64,000 bases of DNA, from the NCBI RefSeq assembly GCF_900890425.1, contig NZ_CAAHFG010000001.1, positions 2,108,001 to 2,172,000 of the forward strand. The letters run 5' to 3'. The notes under the pieces were generated by a model. The model saw only the letters and a list, made by a program, of their open reading frames with translations. It did not search any database and was not told the DNA's origin. Both the position numbers and the translations under genes were made by a program. Of this stretch, positions 43,501 to 50,154 are shown piece after piece. Numbering within the stretch: the first letter of the stretch is position 1; each line of letters begins with the position of its first letter. The DNA is from Pontiella desulfatans (GTDB lineage Bacteria; Verrucomicrobiota; Kiritimatiellia; Kiritimatiellales; Pontiellaceae).

Positions 43501-44349
43501 CGCCGCGTGGGATCCATCGGCACACGATTCATTCCAGCCGGAAACGGTACCGACTAAATCATAGGCTTTATTGCCGCCGACCAGCTTCTCATCCAGTCTC
43601 CAGTTTTCGGAATAATTGGTGTATTCAAAATTATAGGCGGGCACATTCTGGCCGGCAATGTGGCGCGGCATACGGCGCGGATTCAGCAAAGCATAGATGA
43701 CCGTGTTCGTACCGCCCACCGTCGCAGCCGAGAAATGCTTAATCGACCGATCCGCCAGCTCAGGCGCCAACAGCGACCACGTTGCCCCTCCGTCGGTCGA
43801 CCGCTGTAGTCCATCCGTGGTGGTTCCCAGAAAAATGTGGTTGGAACGAGTGGGCGTTGGATCTTCCAGAATGCGGTTTTTTCCGGTCTTGTTTTCGATC
43901 AACTCGTAGGAGCCGGACGGCAGCTGATAAATGTGTTCCCAGGTCTCGCCCAGATCCGGCGAACGCCACAGCCCGGCAGGCGTGTAGCCGGCGGGCAGAC
44001 TTTTCCATGGACGCGCCGCAATCAGCACATAGATGGTCTCCGGGTCAACCCGCGAAAACTTAACCGCCCGTGCCTTGGCCTCATACGTGCCGAGATAGGG
44101 ATGGTGTAGCGGCAGGAAGTCGCGACCGTTCGAGGTCATCACCATCGCCCACTCGTTATCGAGAAAAATCTGGCGGTCGGTATCAAATGGAGACACGGCA
44201 ATATCAAGCCCCTGCTGGACATGATCCCAGCCCGCTCCCGCCGGATGGCCGTTTTCAAAATGCCCCGGCCCCGGGAACGTGTTGCGCTGCCACTGGCCTG
44301 CCAGCACCGCTCCGGATACAAGCAACAGAATGGCTATGATTCGTTTCAT
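40204..44349 (-). CDS. Giant secreted Asp-box/LamG protein with EGY module
   Basis: 1381 residues. Signal peptide ~1-18, then a large beta-propeller of the BNR/sortilin/GH74 type shown by repeated Asp boxes (S-P-D-L-G-E-T-W ~130, S-T-D-G-G-A-T-W ~184, later S-L-D-G-G-A-T-W, S-V-D-G-G-A-N-W, S-V-D-G-G-I-T-W). A LamG domain (~245-430) is inserted in the propeller. An EGY module spans ~1034-1250 and a shared C-terminal 'EYALGG ... FIRL' module ~1257-1381. No sialidase Arg triad is evident, so a binding or GH74-like role is possible rather than a proven enzyme. It overlaps the stop of its paralogue upstream by ATGA. Confidence 0.75.
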   Translation of the reverse strand: MKRIIAILLLVSGAVLAGQWQRNTFPGPGHFENGHPAGAGWDHVQQGLDIAVSPFDTDRQIFLDNEWAMVMTSNGRDFLPLHHPYLGTYEAKARAVKFSRVDPETIYVLIAARPWKSLPAGYTPAGLWRSPDLGETWEHIYQLPSGSYELIENKTGKNRILEDPTPTRSNHIFLGTTTDGLQRSTDGGATWSLLAPELADRSIKHFSAATVGGTNTVIYALLNPRRMPRHIAGQNVPAYNFEYTNYSENWRLDEKLVGGNKAYDLVGTVSGWNESCADGSHAAEFNGTVANRLTASGMVYTNVQEKLTVSCWVKTTNSADQVMVSAGSNDYFEFSMVGGQVKWTVRAGDGVLHELSSLTAVGDGEWHHVVGSWNAGMMHLIVDGEEEATVDAGVDDFGHAGAGQVYVAGVASGIRNFTGSLDDIRIYDALGMTVHQSRGLYFADSRANFAISQGELWRIEIEANGAVSSTTRLHAGYSDFVDVEIDPSDPSKGWVIRRAFPARWPQGGRELQEFSDWGETLTLSTAVLGTENSDTFASVHVNPADADHVVLLCGGRMLDAVRYSLDGGATWLGTDRSVDGYCPSLMGWTPSDHDTYGLGLREDDLRSWASKNFAWVPGKSNEVIVCTKWVLGGLMKSSDFGANFATYANGGPCKAMTQIAVSPGNPDHWSIGAKEYGVVVSTNGGLMWKGISHHNNQLFDDLGDAANPLPGVSWGDSRNMSGMAYDPNNTDHMIGSYSEVGNILESYDAGVNWIDTGIKQPDTLYINCLVFWSSVNTNRVYAGRLRSDSGGSSWTDMNKYIVTMSSSNPDLIIGVDDIEVGVDAASLGMYVSVDGGANWTPLPEPPKEAVPGLSGKFWHVSGMRRTYSLPPQKLLAIDPATSAGNLRILMAGRSGIYEYSEVFNDWELNDTGLEPNLYFSALEPVPWMGFVEFDPRPGYEHVVYASKSHNHHQLDRWAEGENLNHPVPGGLLMEPFYRSVDGGITWAKLHGPTQPDAPEAVTMINSMLVDTEGRFFTACADGMYIYTHDEIERTVIEFTADEGYASGELVGQGGWTGDAGTFTVNTNGTGSVAVDANSWQKAYYTPVSGDDLKVGATFRFTETAASVAEKNLFRVEFAASDGSVISLSFKRRADGTYRLGLFEDSGGSSFKSGNTFAASDIGTTNGPGSVSDWITMELAMAKGATASNWTATATIYNRADDPLKTAPVDTYSHAFVSSSAFFSNALRPGINSTTVSDANAVDLLVESVCLQAGQSLFGTWIAGYGLTGVDAAMDANPDDDLIDNLAEYALGGNPTNANDDGILPSLGNVDGWKYVYRRRTDDDTLVYWVETTTNLVSNGWKTNGVVEVGAGAVDDAFESVTNRVDTDESMHEFIRLQIQGE
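40600..41250 (-). repeat. EGY module in Asp-box protein 1
   Basis: One of seven ~220-residue modules in this cluster. Marks: E-F-T-A-D-E-G-Y, W-T-G-D-A-G, F-R-F-T-E-T, L-S-F-K-R-R and D-S-G-G-S-S-F. Confidence 0.75.
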
Positions 44350-47300
44350 TCGCCAAAGATCCTCAATCGAATAAATTTCTGATCACTGTCCGCGGCGCCC
44401 ACCTCGTTGGTGACCGCTTCAAACTCGGCATCAATCCATCCTGTATCGATCTCGACGATTCCATTGGTGGTCCAGATCCCGGAAACCAGATTGGATGAGG
44501 TTTCAACCCAATATTCCAACCCGGCGACTTCGGGATCGAGGCGGCGTCGGTAGACATAGGTTTCTCCAAGGATTGGAAGAATACCTTCATCCCCGGCATT
44601 GGTGGGAATACCACCTAGCGCATACTCGGTCAGGTTGTCGAGCAGGTCAAAGTCCGGGTCGGCCGTATACCCGGCATCCGCACCCGACAATCCATACCCG
44701 GCAATCCAGCTCATAAACGCAGTAGCGCCGGACTCGAAATAAACCGACTCCACCACCACGTCTGAAATATTAGCCGCAAGCGCTGCCGCAGAATTGAGCG
44801 TTGGCCTGAGCAGGCTTTCGTAGAAGTCCGTCGATGAAACAAAATCGACCGTGAAGGATTCCAACGGAGCGCTCAATCTGCCGGGATCATCCGTCAGGTT
44901 GTATAACACGGCCTTCGCCATCCAGTTGTTCTCCGTTGCGCCCTTGGTGAGCGACAGCTCCAGATACAGCGGATCGGATGCAGCGCCTGCCCCGTTCGTT
45001 GTGCCGATATCTTCGGGAAGCAGATCGGTTCCGTTGAAGAAGGAACTGCTGCCTGAATTCTCAAAGAAGCCCAGCTCATATTTCCCGGAATTGAGGCGCT
45101 TGAAACTGAGCGATGCCGCTTCGTTGCCGAAGCCGCCGAATTCCAGGCGGAACATATTCTGGCTGCCGGAAGACGCGGCTGTTTCCGAAAAACGGAACTC
45201 GGTGCCCAACGTATACGAAGACCCGGAAGCCCCGGCCAGCGCAGGACTGTGGTTCACTTTCTTCCAGGCGCTGGAACCGACCGATACCGAACCGGGCAGG
45301 TTGGTATCCACCATAAATGAGCCGGCATCCCCCGCCCAACTCAGCTGCCCGACGAGATCGCCGTTCACATAGCCTTCGTCAGCAACAAATTCGATGGTGT
45401 CTCCGCCGAGCCCCGCATCTTCGTCGGAAAAGATATAGATGCCCTCGGTCGTAGCGGCGAACATGCGCCCGCGCATGTCAACGGTCATGGATTCAATCAT
45501 CGCCGCACTCGGTGCATCCGGACAACTGTGCAGTTTTTCCCAGGTGATTCCGCCGTCGAGCGAACGGTAGAACGGTTCAAAGTTTTCACCGCCGGGATAG
45601 GCGTGGTTCAGATTTTCCTCGCCCGCCCAGTCGCCGAGCGTTCGGTCATCGTTCTGCTTGGCGGCGTATACAATGTGCCCAGAGCCGGGGCGCGGATCGA
45701 AGACGACAAAACCCATCCAAGGCACCGGTTCGATGAGATTATAGTGCGTGCTGCTTTCCAAGCCGATATTCCGGAGCGTCCAATCATTGGAAGCTTGGTT
45801 GTATTCATAGATGCCGCTGCGACCGGCGAGCAGAATGCGCAGGTTTTCCGAAGCGGGATCGATGGCAACCAGCGCATCGGCCATGCAGTTCCACTTGCGC
45901 CCGCTGGCGGTTACCAGCCACTGCTTGCTCGTGCCGGGAACGGTTTCTCGCGGCGGGTCGGGCAGGCTCGTCCAGCTGTCACCACCGTCGGTCGATACAT
46001 GCATATTGAGGCTGGCGGCCGTCACATCCGTCTGCCAACTGTTGACGCCGACAAGTAGATCGGAGTCGGAATCGCAAACCGAAATGACCACTTTACCGAT
46101 ATCGCTCCAGGTCACGCCGGCATCATCACTTTTCATGCGACCGGCATAAACACGGTTTGGATCAGTACGGCTCCAGAAAACATCCACCCATAGATCCATC
46201 GGATTGCGGAAGCCGGTATCCGTCCAGGAAAGCCCCGCATCGGTAGAGCGCAGCAGATAACCTTTCTGCGACCACGCCGCGACCATGATGTCGGCATCAA
46301 CCGGATGGAACGCCACACCGCATCCGACGCGTGCCGCCGTCCACCAGGATCCGTTGGCCTGCGCCTGATTGGCCAGGCTTGCGAGCAGGTCGTCATTATG
46401 ATGGGTTTGGGCCGTCCAGCTCAGTCCGTTATTGGTGGTGACAGAAAAACCATGTTCATAAAGTCCGATGGACCAGCGGTCCGGATCGCCGTGCGCTACA
46501 TTGAACTGGCCGAGATCCTTGATCGGCCCGCCGGTCGCTGCGGTCTCCCAGGTGGCACCGTAGTCGGAACTTTCGAACACCCCGCCGTGCGTGGCGCAAA
46601 TCCACAGCAACTTGTTTGGCGATCCGGGAACAAAGGCAAACGGCGAACCGGAAAAGACGGCGTTGATATCACTTTCAAGTCCCGCGCCGTAGGTTTGATA
46701 GTCCATGGGCGTCCAGCTGTCGATGGACGGAAGATGATCGCCGACCTTGCGATCGGTATCCAGCCATGTGGTGCCGCCATCGATGGAGCAGCGCAGGCCA
46801 TAGCGCATCGGGCCGCCGCAGGCAAGGAACACCTGGTTGGTGTCGCCGGGGTTCACCAGAATTTCATCGAAGGTCTGATATTTTTCGTTGCGCACGGCGG
46901 TGGAGAGCGTGAGCGTTTCGCCGAAGTTGGAAAAGCGATGAAGTTCGCGTCCGCCATAGGGATAGCCGAATGGATTGCTCTTGCGGATGACCCAGCCGGA
47001 TGAGGGATCGAGCGGATTGACTTCCACACTATGGAAATCGGCCAGCGGGGCGTGAAGGCGAACGGCTTCAGCAATGTCTCCGGCAGCATCCACGCGGATG
47101 CGCCAGAGCTGTCCCTGCGGCATCGGGTTTTTGTGATCTTCTTCCAGGTAGATTCCACGGGCGTATGTGAGGGTCAGCGCGCGCGAATTGTAGATGCGCA
47201 GGTCGTCGAGCGTGCCAACGAAATTTTCTCCAATGACGCCGTTAACAGCGTTCCCGCTACCGAGCAGCGAGCCTCCGGCATCCCCGGCGGCGACTTTTTC

Positions 47301-49166
47301 GCCATCCACATACAGCTCCACATCTCCTCCGTCAAACACACCGGCCACGTGGTGCCAGTCGCCGTCGTCGATGCGCGGGCCGACCACCTCGGTCACAGTT
47401 CCACCGGAATCGCGAACGGCCCAGACCACCCCGCCCGGCGCATCGCCGGCGGATGTTTCAAACCGCGATATGATCCGGTTATAGAGATGTGTATTGGACT
47501 GCTGATCGGCCTGATTGATTACTCCGTACAATGGATTGTTGAAATAGGCGGCTGATGTATCAAATGTGGAAGGAGAATGACGCTTCACCTCAACCCCGTC
47601 GGTCAGGTTACTGAGAATGCAAACGGCCGACCATGAAGCCGCGTCTTCCCCGCGGGTCAGAGTCAGCTGAAGCCAGAGATCATCCGACTCTGTGTCCGCT
47701 GCACTGTCAAACCCAAGCGCATCTTCATCAAACTCGCCGGAGTCTCCGCCGGTGCTTGAGCTGCCGGTGTTCTCCCAGAAGTTCAGTTTGTATTTCTCAT
47801 TATCCCAGGCGCGCCGCTTGAACTGCACGGCCAACCGGCCTGCACCCGTTACCGGCGCTTCAAAAATTTCCAATGCCAGGAAATTTTTATCGCCGCTCAA
47901 TGCCGTTGTATCGCGGCTGAATGAAAACTGAACTCCAATCGAATAAATATCGTTGGAACCCATCCCGGTTCCATGGATGACTTTTTTCCAGGAGGTGGAG
48001 TCATCCAGCGTCACCATCCCCGGGCTGTTGGTATCGACCAGGAAGCCTGCGTCGCCGCTCCAGCTGCTATGGTTTCTAAGCTCCCCGGGAACATAACCGG
48101 TCGTGAATTCCTCTAACGCAACGTTGGTCACGGATCCGCCCTGACGGGTTCCCAGTTCGAAGTATTCGTTTGGATCGTATGACACAATGACCTGATCGGC
48201 ATTGTTGGTGGTCTGCACCCAGGCCGACACCGACAGATCCGAATATGTTCCGGCATACGTAAGATTGATAGAGTCCAAAAAGGTTGTGCCATCGAACAGT
48301 GCGGCATGACGACCTTCTATGACAGAATCGGTCCAACCGGACACCGATCCGGCGAGGTCGTATCCATTATCGGATGCATCTTCGAGGTTTTCGTTAAACT
48401 GCCATTGCGCGGCAACATCGCCGGGAGCCCAGGCATCGAGCGGAATGGTTTCGCCGGCCGTGTGGCGCGGCATGTTTTTTTCAGCAATGGCATACAAAAT
48501 GGTTTCGTTGGCGTCATTGGTTACAGCGGTAACCATGCGCATGCGGCGGCGGAACAATCCGTCCGCAACCGACGACCAGCTCGCACCGTTATCGGTGGAG
48601 CGCAGAAGCCCCTCGGAGGTGGATGCAAACCAGAGATGATTGGAGCGCGCGGGGCACGGGTCTTCCAGAATCATTGTCCGCCCGTTGTTGTCCGCACTGT
48701 CGTGTTCGTAGCCACCGGCGGGCGGCTGGTAAAGATGCTGCCAGGTTTCGCCGCGGTCGGTGCTGCGCCACAAGCCGGCGGGCGAGTTGACGGGATCGAT
48801 GCTGTCCCAATATTCGTGAGCAATGCGCAGGTAGAAGGTGTCGGCATCATAGCGCGAAAATTCGACGCTCTGAGCGGAACACTCGGGCGCACCGATGTGC
48901 TGCATGCGCAGCGGCTTATAGTTGATGCCGTCTTCGGTGTAGACCGCGCCCCACTCGTTTTCAAGCACGGCGCGAAAATTCGGGTCCAGCGGAGACACCG
49001 AGATATCCATGGTGCTTTCCATGTGGCTCCAGCCCGCGCCGGGCGCAAATCCATGGTCCACATGCCCCTGCCCCGGAAACGTGTTGCGCTGCCAGTCGCT
49101 GGCCGATGCTCCACCCGAAGTGAGCACCAGCGCCAACCCCAGCTGCTGTATCCATCCTGTTTTCAT
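44346..49166 (-). CDS. Giant secreted Asp-box/LamG protein with two EGY modules
   Basis: 1606 residues, paralogue of the next gene and fused to it by an ATGA overlap. Signal peptide ~1-22, Asp boxes (S-T-D-R-G-E-T-W ~135, S-T-D-N-G-A-S-W ~190 and later copies), a LamG domain starting near 245, a propeller continuation, a terminal EGY module (~1257-1477) and the shared C-terminal module. A further EGY module (~343-577) is inserted in the middle of the LamG domain: the LamG strand ends at Y-F-E-L-G-T-R-Q and resumes at G-G-V-V-W-A-V-R-D. The ~225-residue length difference from the paralogue is accounted for by this insert. AAGGTG precedes the start, and a strong terminator hairpin lies just upstream. 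Confidence 0.78.
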   Translation of the reverse strand: MKTGWIQQLGLALVLTSGGASASDWQRNTFPGQGHVDHGFAPGAGWSHMESTMDISVSPLDPNFRAVLENEWGAVYTEDGINYKPLRMQHIGAPECSAQSVEFSRYDADTFYLRIAHEYWDSIDPVNSPAGLWRSTDRGETWQHLYQPPAGGYEHDSADNNGRTMILEDPCPARSNHLWFASTSEGLLRSTDNGASWSSVADGLFRRRMRMVTAVTNDANETILYAIAEKNMPRHTAGETIPLDAWAPGDVAAQWQFNENLEDASDNGYDLAGSVSGWTDSVIEGRHAALFDGTTFLDSINLTYAGTYSDLSVSAWVQTTNNADQVIVSYDPNEYFELGTRQGGSVTNVALEEFTTGYVPGELRNHSSWSGDAGFLVDTNSPGMVTLDDSTSWKKVIHGTGMGSNDIYSIGVQFSFSRDTTALSGDKNFLALEIFEAPVTGAGRLAVQFKRRAWDNEKYKLNFWENTGSSSTGGDSGEFDEDALGFDSAADTESDDLWLQLTLTRGEDAASWSAVCILSNLTDGVEVKRHSPSTFDTSAAYFNNPLYGVINQADQQSNTHLYNRIISRFETSAGDAPGGVVWAVRDSGGTVTEVVGPRIDDGDWHHVAGVFDGGDVELYVDGEKVAAGDAGGSLLGSGNAVNGVIGENFVGTLDDLRIYNSRALTLTYARGIYLEEDHKNPMPQGQLWRIRVDAAGDIAEAVRLHAPLADFHSVEVNPLDPSSGWVIRKSNPFGYPYGGRELHRFSNFGETLTLSTAVRNEKYQTFDEILVNPGDTNQVFLACGGPMRYGLRCSIDGGTTWLDTDRKVGDHLPSIDSWTPMDYQTYGAGLESDINAVFSGSPFAFVPGSPNKLLWICATHGGVFESSDYGATWETAATGGPIKDLGQFNVAHGDPDRWSIGLYEHGFSVTTNNGLSWTAQTHHNDDLLASLANQAQANGSWWTAARVGCGVAFHPVDADIMVAAWSQKGYLLRSTDAGLSWTDTGFRNPMDLWVDVFWSRTDPNRVYAGRMKSDDAGVTWSDIGKVVISVCDSDSDLLVGVNSWQTDVTAASLNMHVSTDGGDSWTSLPDPPRETVPGTSKQWLVTASGRKWNCMADALVAIDPASENLRILLAGRSGIYEYNQASNDWTLRNIGLESSTHYNLIEPVPWMGFVVFDPRPGSGHIVYAAKQNDDRTLGDWAGEENLNHAYPGGENFEPFYRSLDGGITWEKLHSCPDAPSAAMIESMTVDMRGRMFAATTEGIYIFSDEDAGLGGDTIEFVADEGYVNGDLVGQLSWAGDAGSFMVDTNLPGSVSVGSSAWKKVNHSPALAGASGSSYTLGTEFRFSETAASSGSQNMFRLEFGGFGNEAASLSFKRLNSGKYELGFFENSGSSSFFNGTDLLPEDIGTTNGAGAASDPLYLELSLTKGATENNWMAKAVLYNLTDDPGRLSAPLESFTVDFVSSTDFYESLLRPTLNSAAALAANISDVVVESVYFESGATAFMSWIAGYGLSGADAGYTADPDFDLLDNLTEYALGGIPTNAGDEGILPILGETYVYRRRLDPEVAGLEYWVETSSNLVSGIWTTNGIVEIDTGWIDAEFEAVTNEVGAADSDQKFIRLRIFGE
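44736..45398 (-). repeat. EGY module in Asp-box protein 2, C-terminal copy
   Basis: Marks: I-E-F-V-A-D-E-G-Y, W-A-G-D-A-G-S-F, E-F-R-F-S-E-T, L-S-F-K-R and E-N-S-G-S-S-S-F. It corresponds in position to the copy in the downstream paralogue. Confidence 0.75.
47436..48140 (-). repeat. EGY module nested inside a LamG domain
   Basis: Marks: E-E-F-T-T-G-Y, W-S-G-D-A-G-F, F-S-F-S-R-D, A-V-Q-F-K-R-R, S-D-D-L-W-L-Q-L-T-L-T-R-G and S-N-L-T-D-G. The downstream paralogue has no module at this place. Boundaries are good to about 10 residues. Confidence 0.75.
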
Positions 49167-49180
49167 GCTTTCACCTTACC

Positions 49181-49208
49181 AAAAACCCCGCGGGGAAACG
49201 GGGTTTTT
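49181..49208 (-). terminator. Strong intrinsic terminator between PEP-CTERM and Asp-box genes
   Basis: AAAAACCCCG (49181-49190) pairs perfectly with CGGGGTTTTT (49199-49208) around an eight-base loop. It can act in both directions, but it lies 23 bases after the stop of the PEP-CTERM gene and 15 bases before the Asp-box gene start. It would separate or attenuate transcription between them. Confidence 0.8.
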
Positions 49209-49230
49209 CGTAAATTTATCCGTTTCAGGA

Positions 49231-50100
49231 TTACATCATGAATCTGCGGCGGATAAACAAAACAGCACCGCCAAAACCTGCAATCAGTCCCAGCGTTGCG
49301 GGTTCGGGAATGGCCGTAACGGAAAACTGATCAACCACGCGGTTGGAAAAGTTCCCTTCCGAATCTTTGTTAGAAGAATTCATCAGTGCATACAGATCAT
49401 CTGTAAAATAGGCCGACGACGTATCAAATTCTCCCACAACTCCGGTTCCCATCTCAACAGAGGCCCCGGTGAGCATGTTGCTGAGCACACCGGATACCAT
49501 CCAGGACGAGGCGTCTGCACCGCGGTAGAGCGTCATGCCCAGCCAAAGATCGTCCGACGTTGTGTCAGCGGCATCGGCGAAGCCCCAAACCGTTTCGTCC
49601 GACCACCCGGCGTTGCCCGAGGTATTTACGGATCCCGTGTTTTCCCAGAATGAAAGCCGGTATTTCCCGCTGTTCGCGTTGGGCTGGCGCTCCAGCTGCA
49701 TCGCCAGCCGGTTTCCGCCGGACGCCACTTCGGTCAGCTCGACGGCAATCACGTTTGCCTTGGTGGTAAGCTGGGCGGAGTCCCGGTTGAAGGAAAACTT
49801 CATCCCGACGGTATATTCCGTCATAGAGGAGGAAAGAGCCTCCTGGTAGATGGCCTTGTTATAGCCTGCGTCACCATCCAGATGAACTGCTCCGGCGGAA
49901 CTGTCCACGCGAAAGCGGCCGGTGCCACTACCTGCGGTTTCATCCCAGCTTGAGCCGGTCGTTGGCGTTTGGGCATCCAGCCGGCTTGCCCAGCTGGAAC
50001 CGTCACCGGAATAGCCTTCCGCCGCCGTGAAGTTTACGACGGATGCATGCGCCCCGCCGGCCAATAAAACCAAACAAGCAATACCGATCATCTTTTTCAT
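49231..50100 (-). CDS. PEP-CTERM protein made of one EGY module
   Basis: 289 residues: signal peptide (~1-19), one complete EGY module (~20-262), then a PEP-CTERM tail (I-P-E-P-A-T, hydrophobic helix, R-R-R). It is the minimal form of the architecture and shows that the module is a stand-alone folding unit presented at the surface through exosortase processing. A consensus Shine-Dalgarno (AAAAGGAGAT) and flanking hairpins on both sides suggest high, independent expression. No catalytic residues are visible. Confidence 0.85.
   Translation of the reverse strand: MKKMIGIACLVLLAGGAHASVVNFTAAEGYSGDGSSWASRLDAQTPTTGSSWDETAGSGTGRFRVDSSAGAVHLDGDAGYNKAIYQEALSSSMTEYTVGMKFSFNRDSAQLTTKANVIAVELTEVASGGNRLAMQLERQPNANSGKYRLSFWENTGSVNTSGNAGWSDETVWGFADAADTTSDDLWLGMTLYRGADASSWMVSGVLSNMLTGASVEMGTGVVGEFDTSSAYFTDDLYALMNSSNKDSEGNFSNRVVDQFSVTAIPEPATLGLIAGFGGAVLFIRRRFMM
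49315..50043 (-). repeat. EGY module in the PEP-CTERM protein
   Basis: Marks: N-F-T-A-A-E-G-Y, K-F-S-F-N-R-D, A-M-Q-L-E-R-Q, E-N-T-G-S, S-D-D-L-W-L-G-M-T-L-Y-R-G, L-S-N-M-L-T-G, F-D-T-S-S-A-Y-F and N-R-V-V-D-Q-F. Confidence 0.78.
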
Positions 50101-50119
50101 GAGTATCTCCTTTTAAGAA

Positions 50120-50142
50120 CGGAAGACCCGTCGGGTCTTCCG
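50120..50142 (-). terminator. Stem-loop between the three-module gene and the PEP-CTERM gene
   Basis: CGGAAGACCCG-T-CGGGTCTTCCG is a perfect 11-base inverted repeat located 12 bases after the stop of the gene ending at 50155. Only a short T run follows on the minus strand, so it may be a leaky terminator or an mRNA stabiliser. Confidence 0.6.
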
Positions 50143-50154
50143 GTTTCCATATCG

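Noticed and set aside
40204-49166. Calling the Asp-box proteins sialidases
   Set aside because: Asp boxes are present, but I could not find the arginine triad and catalytic Tyr/Glu of sialidases; sortilin/GH74-type propellers share the boxes.
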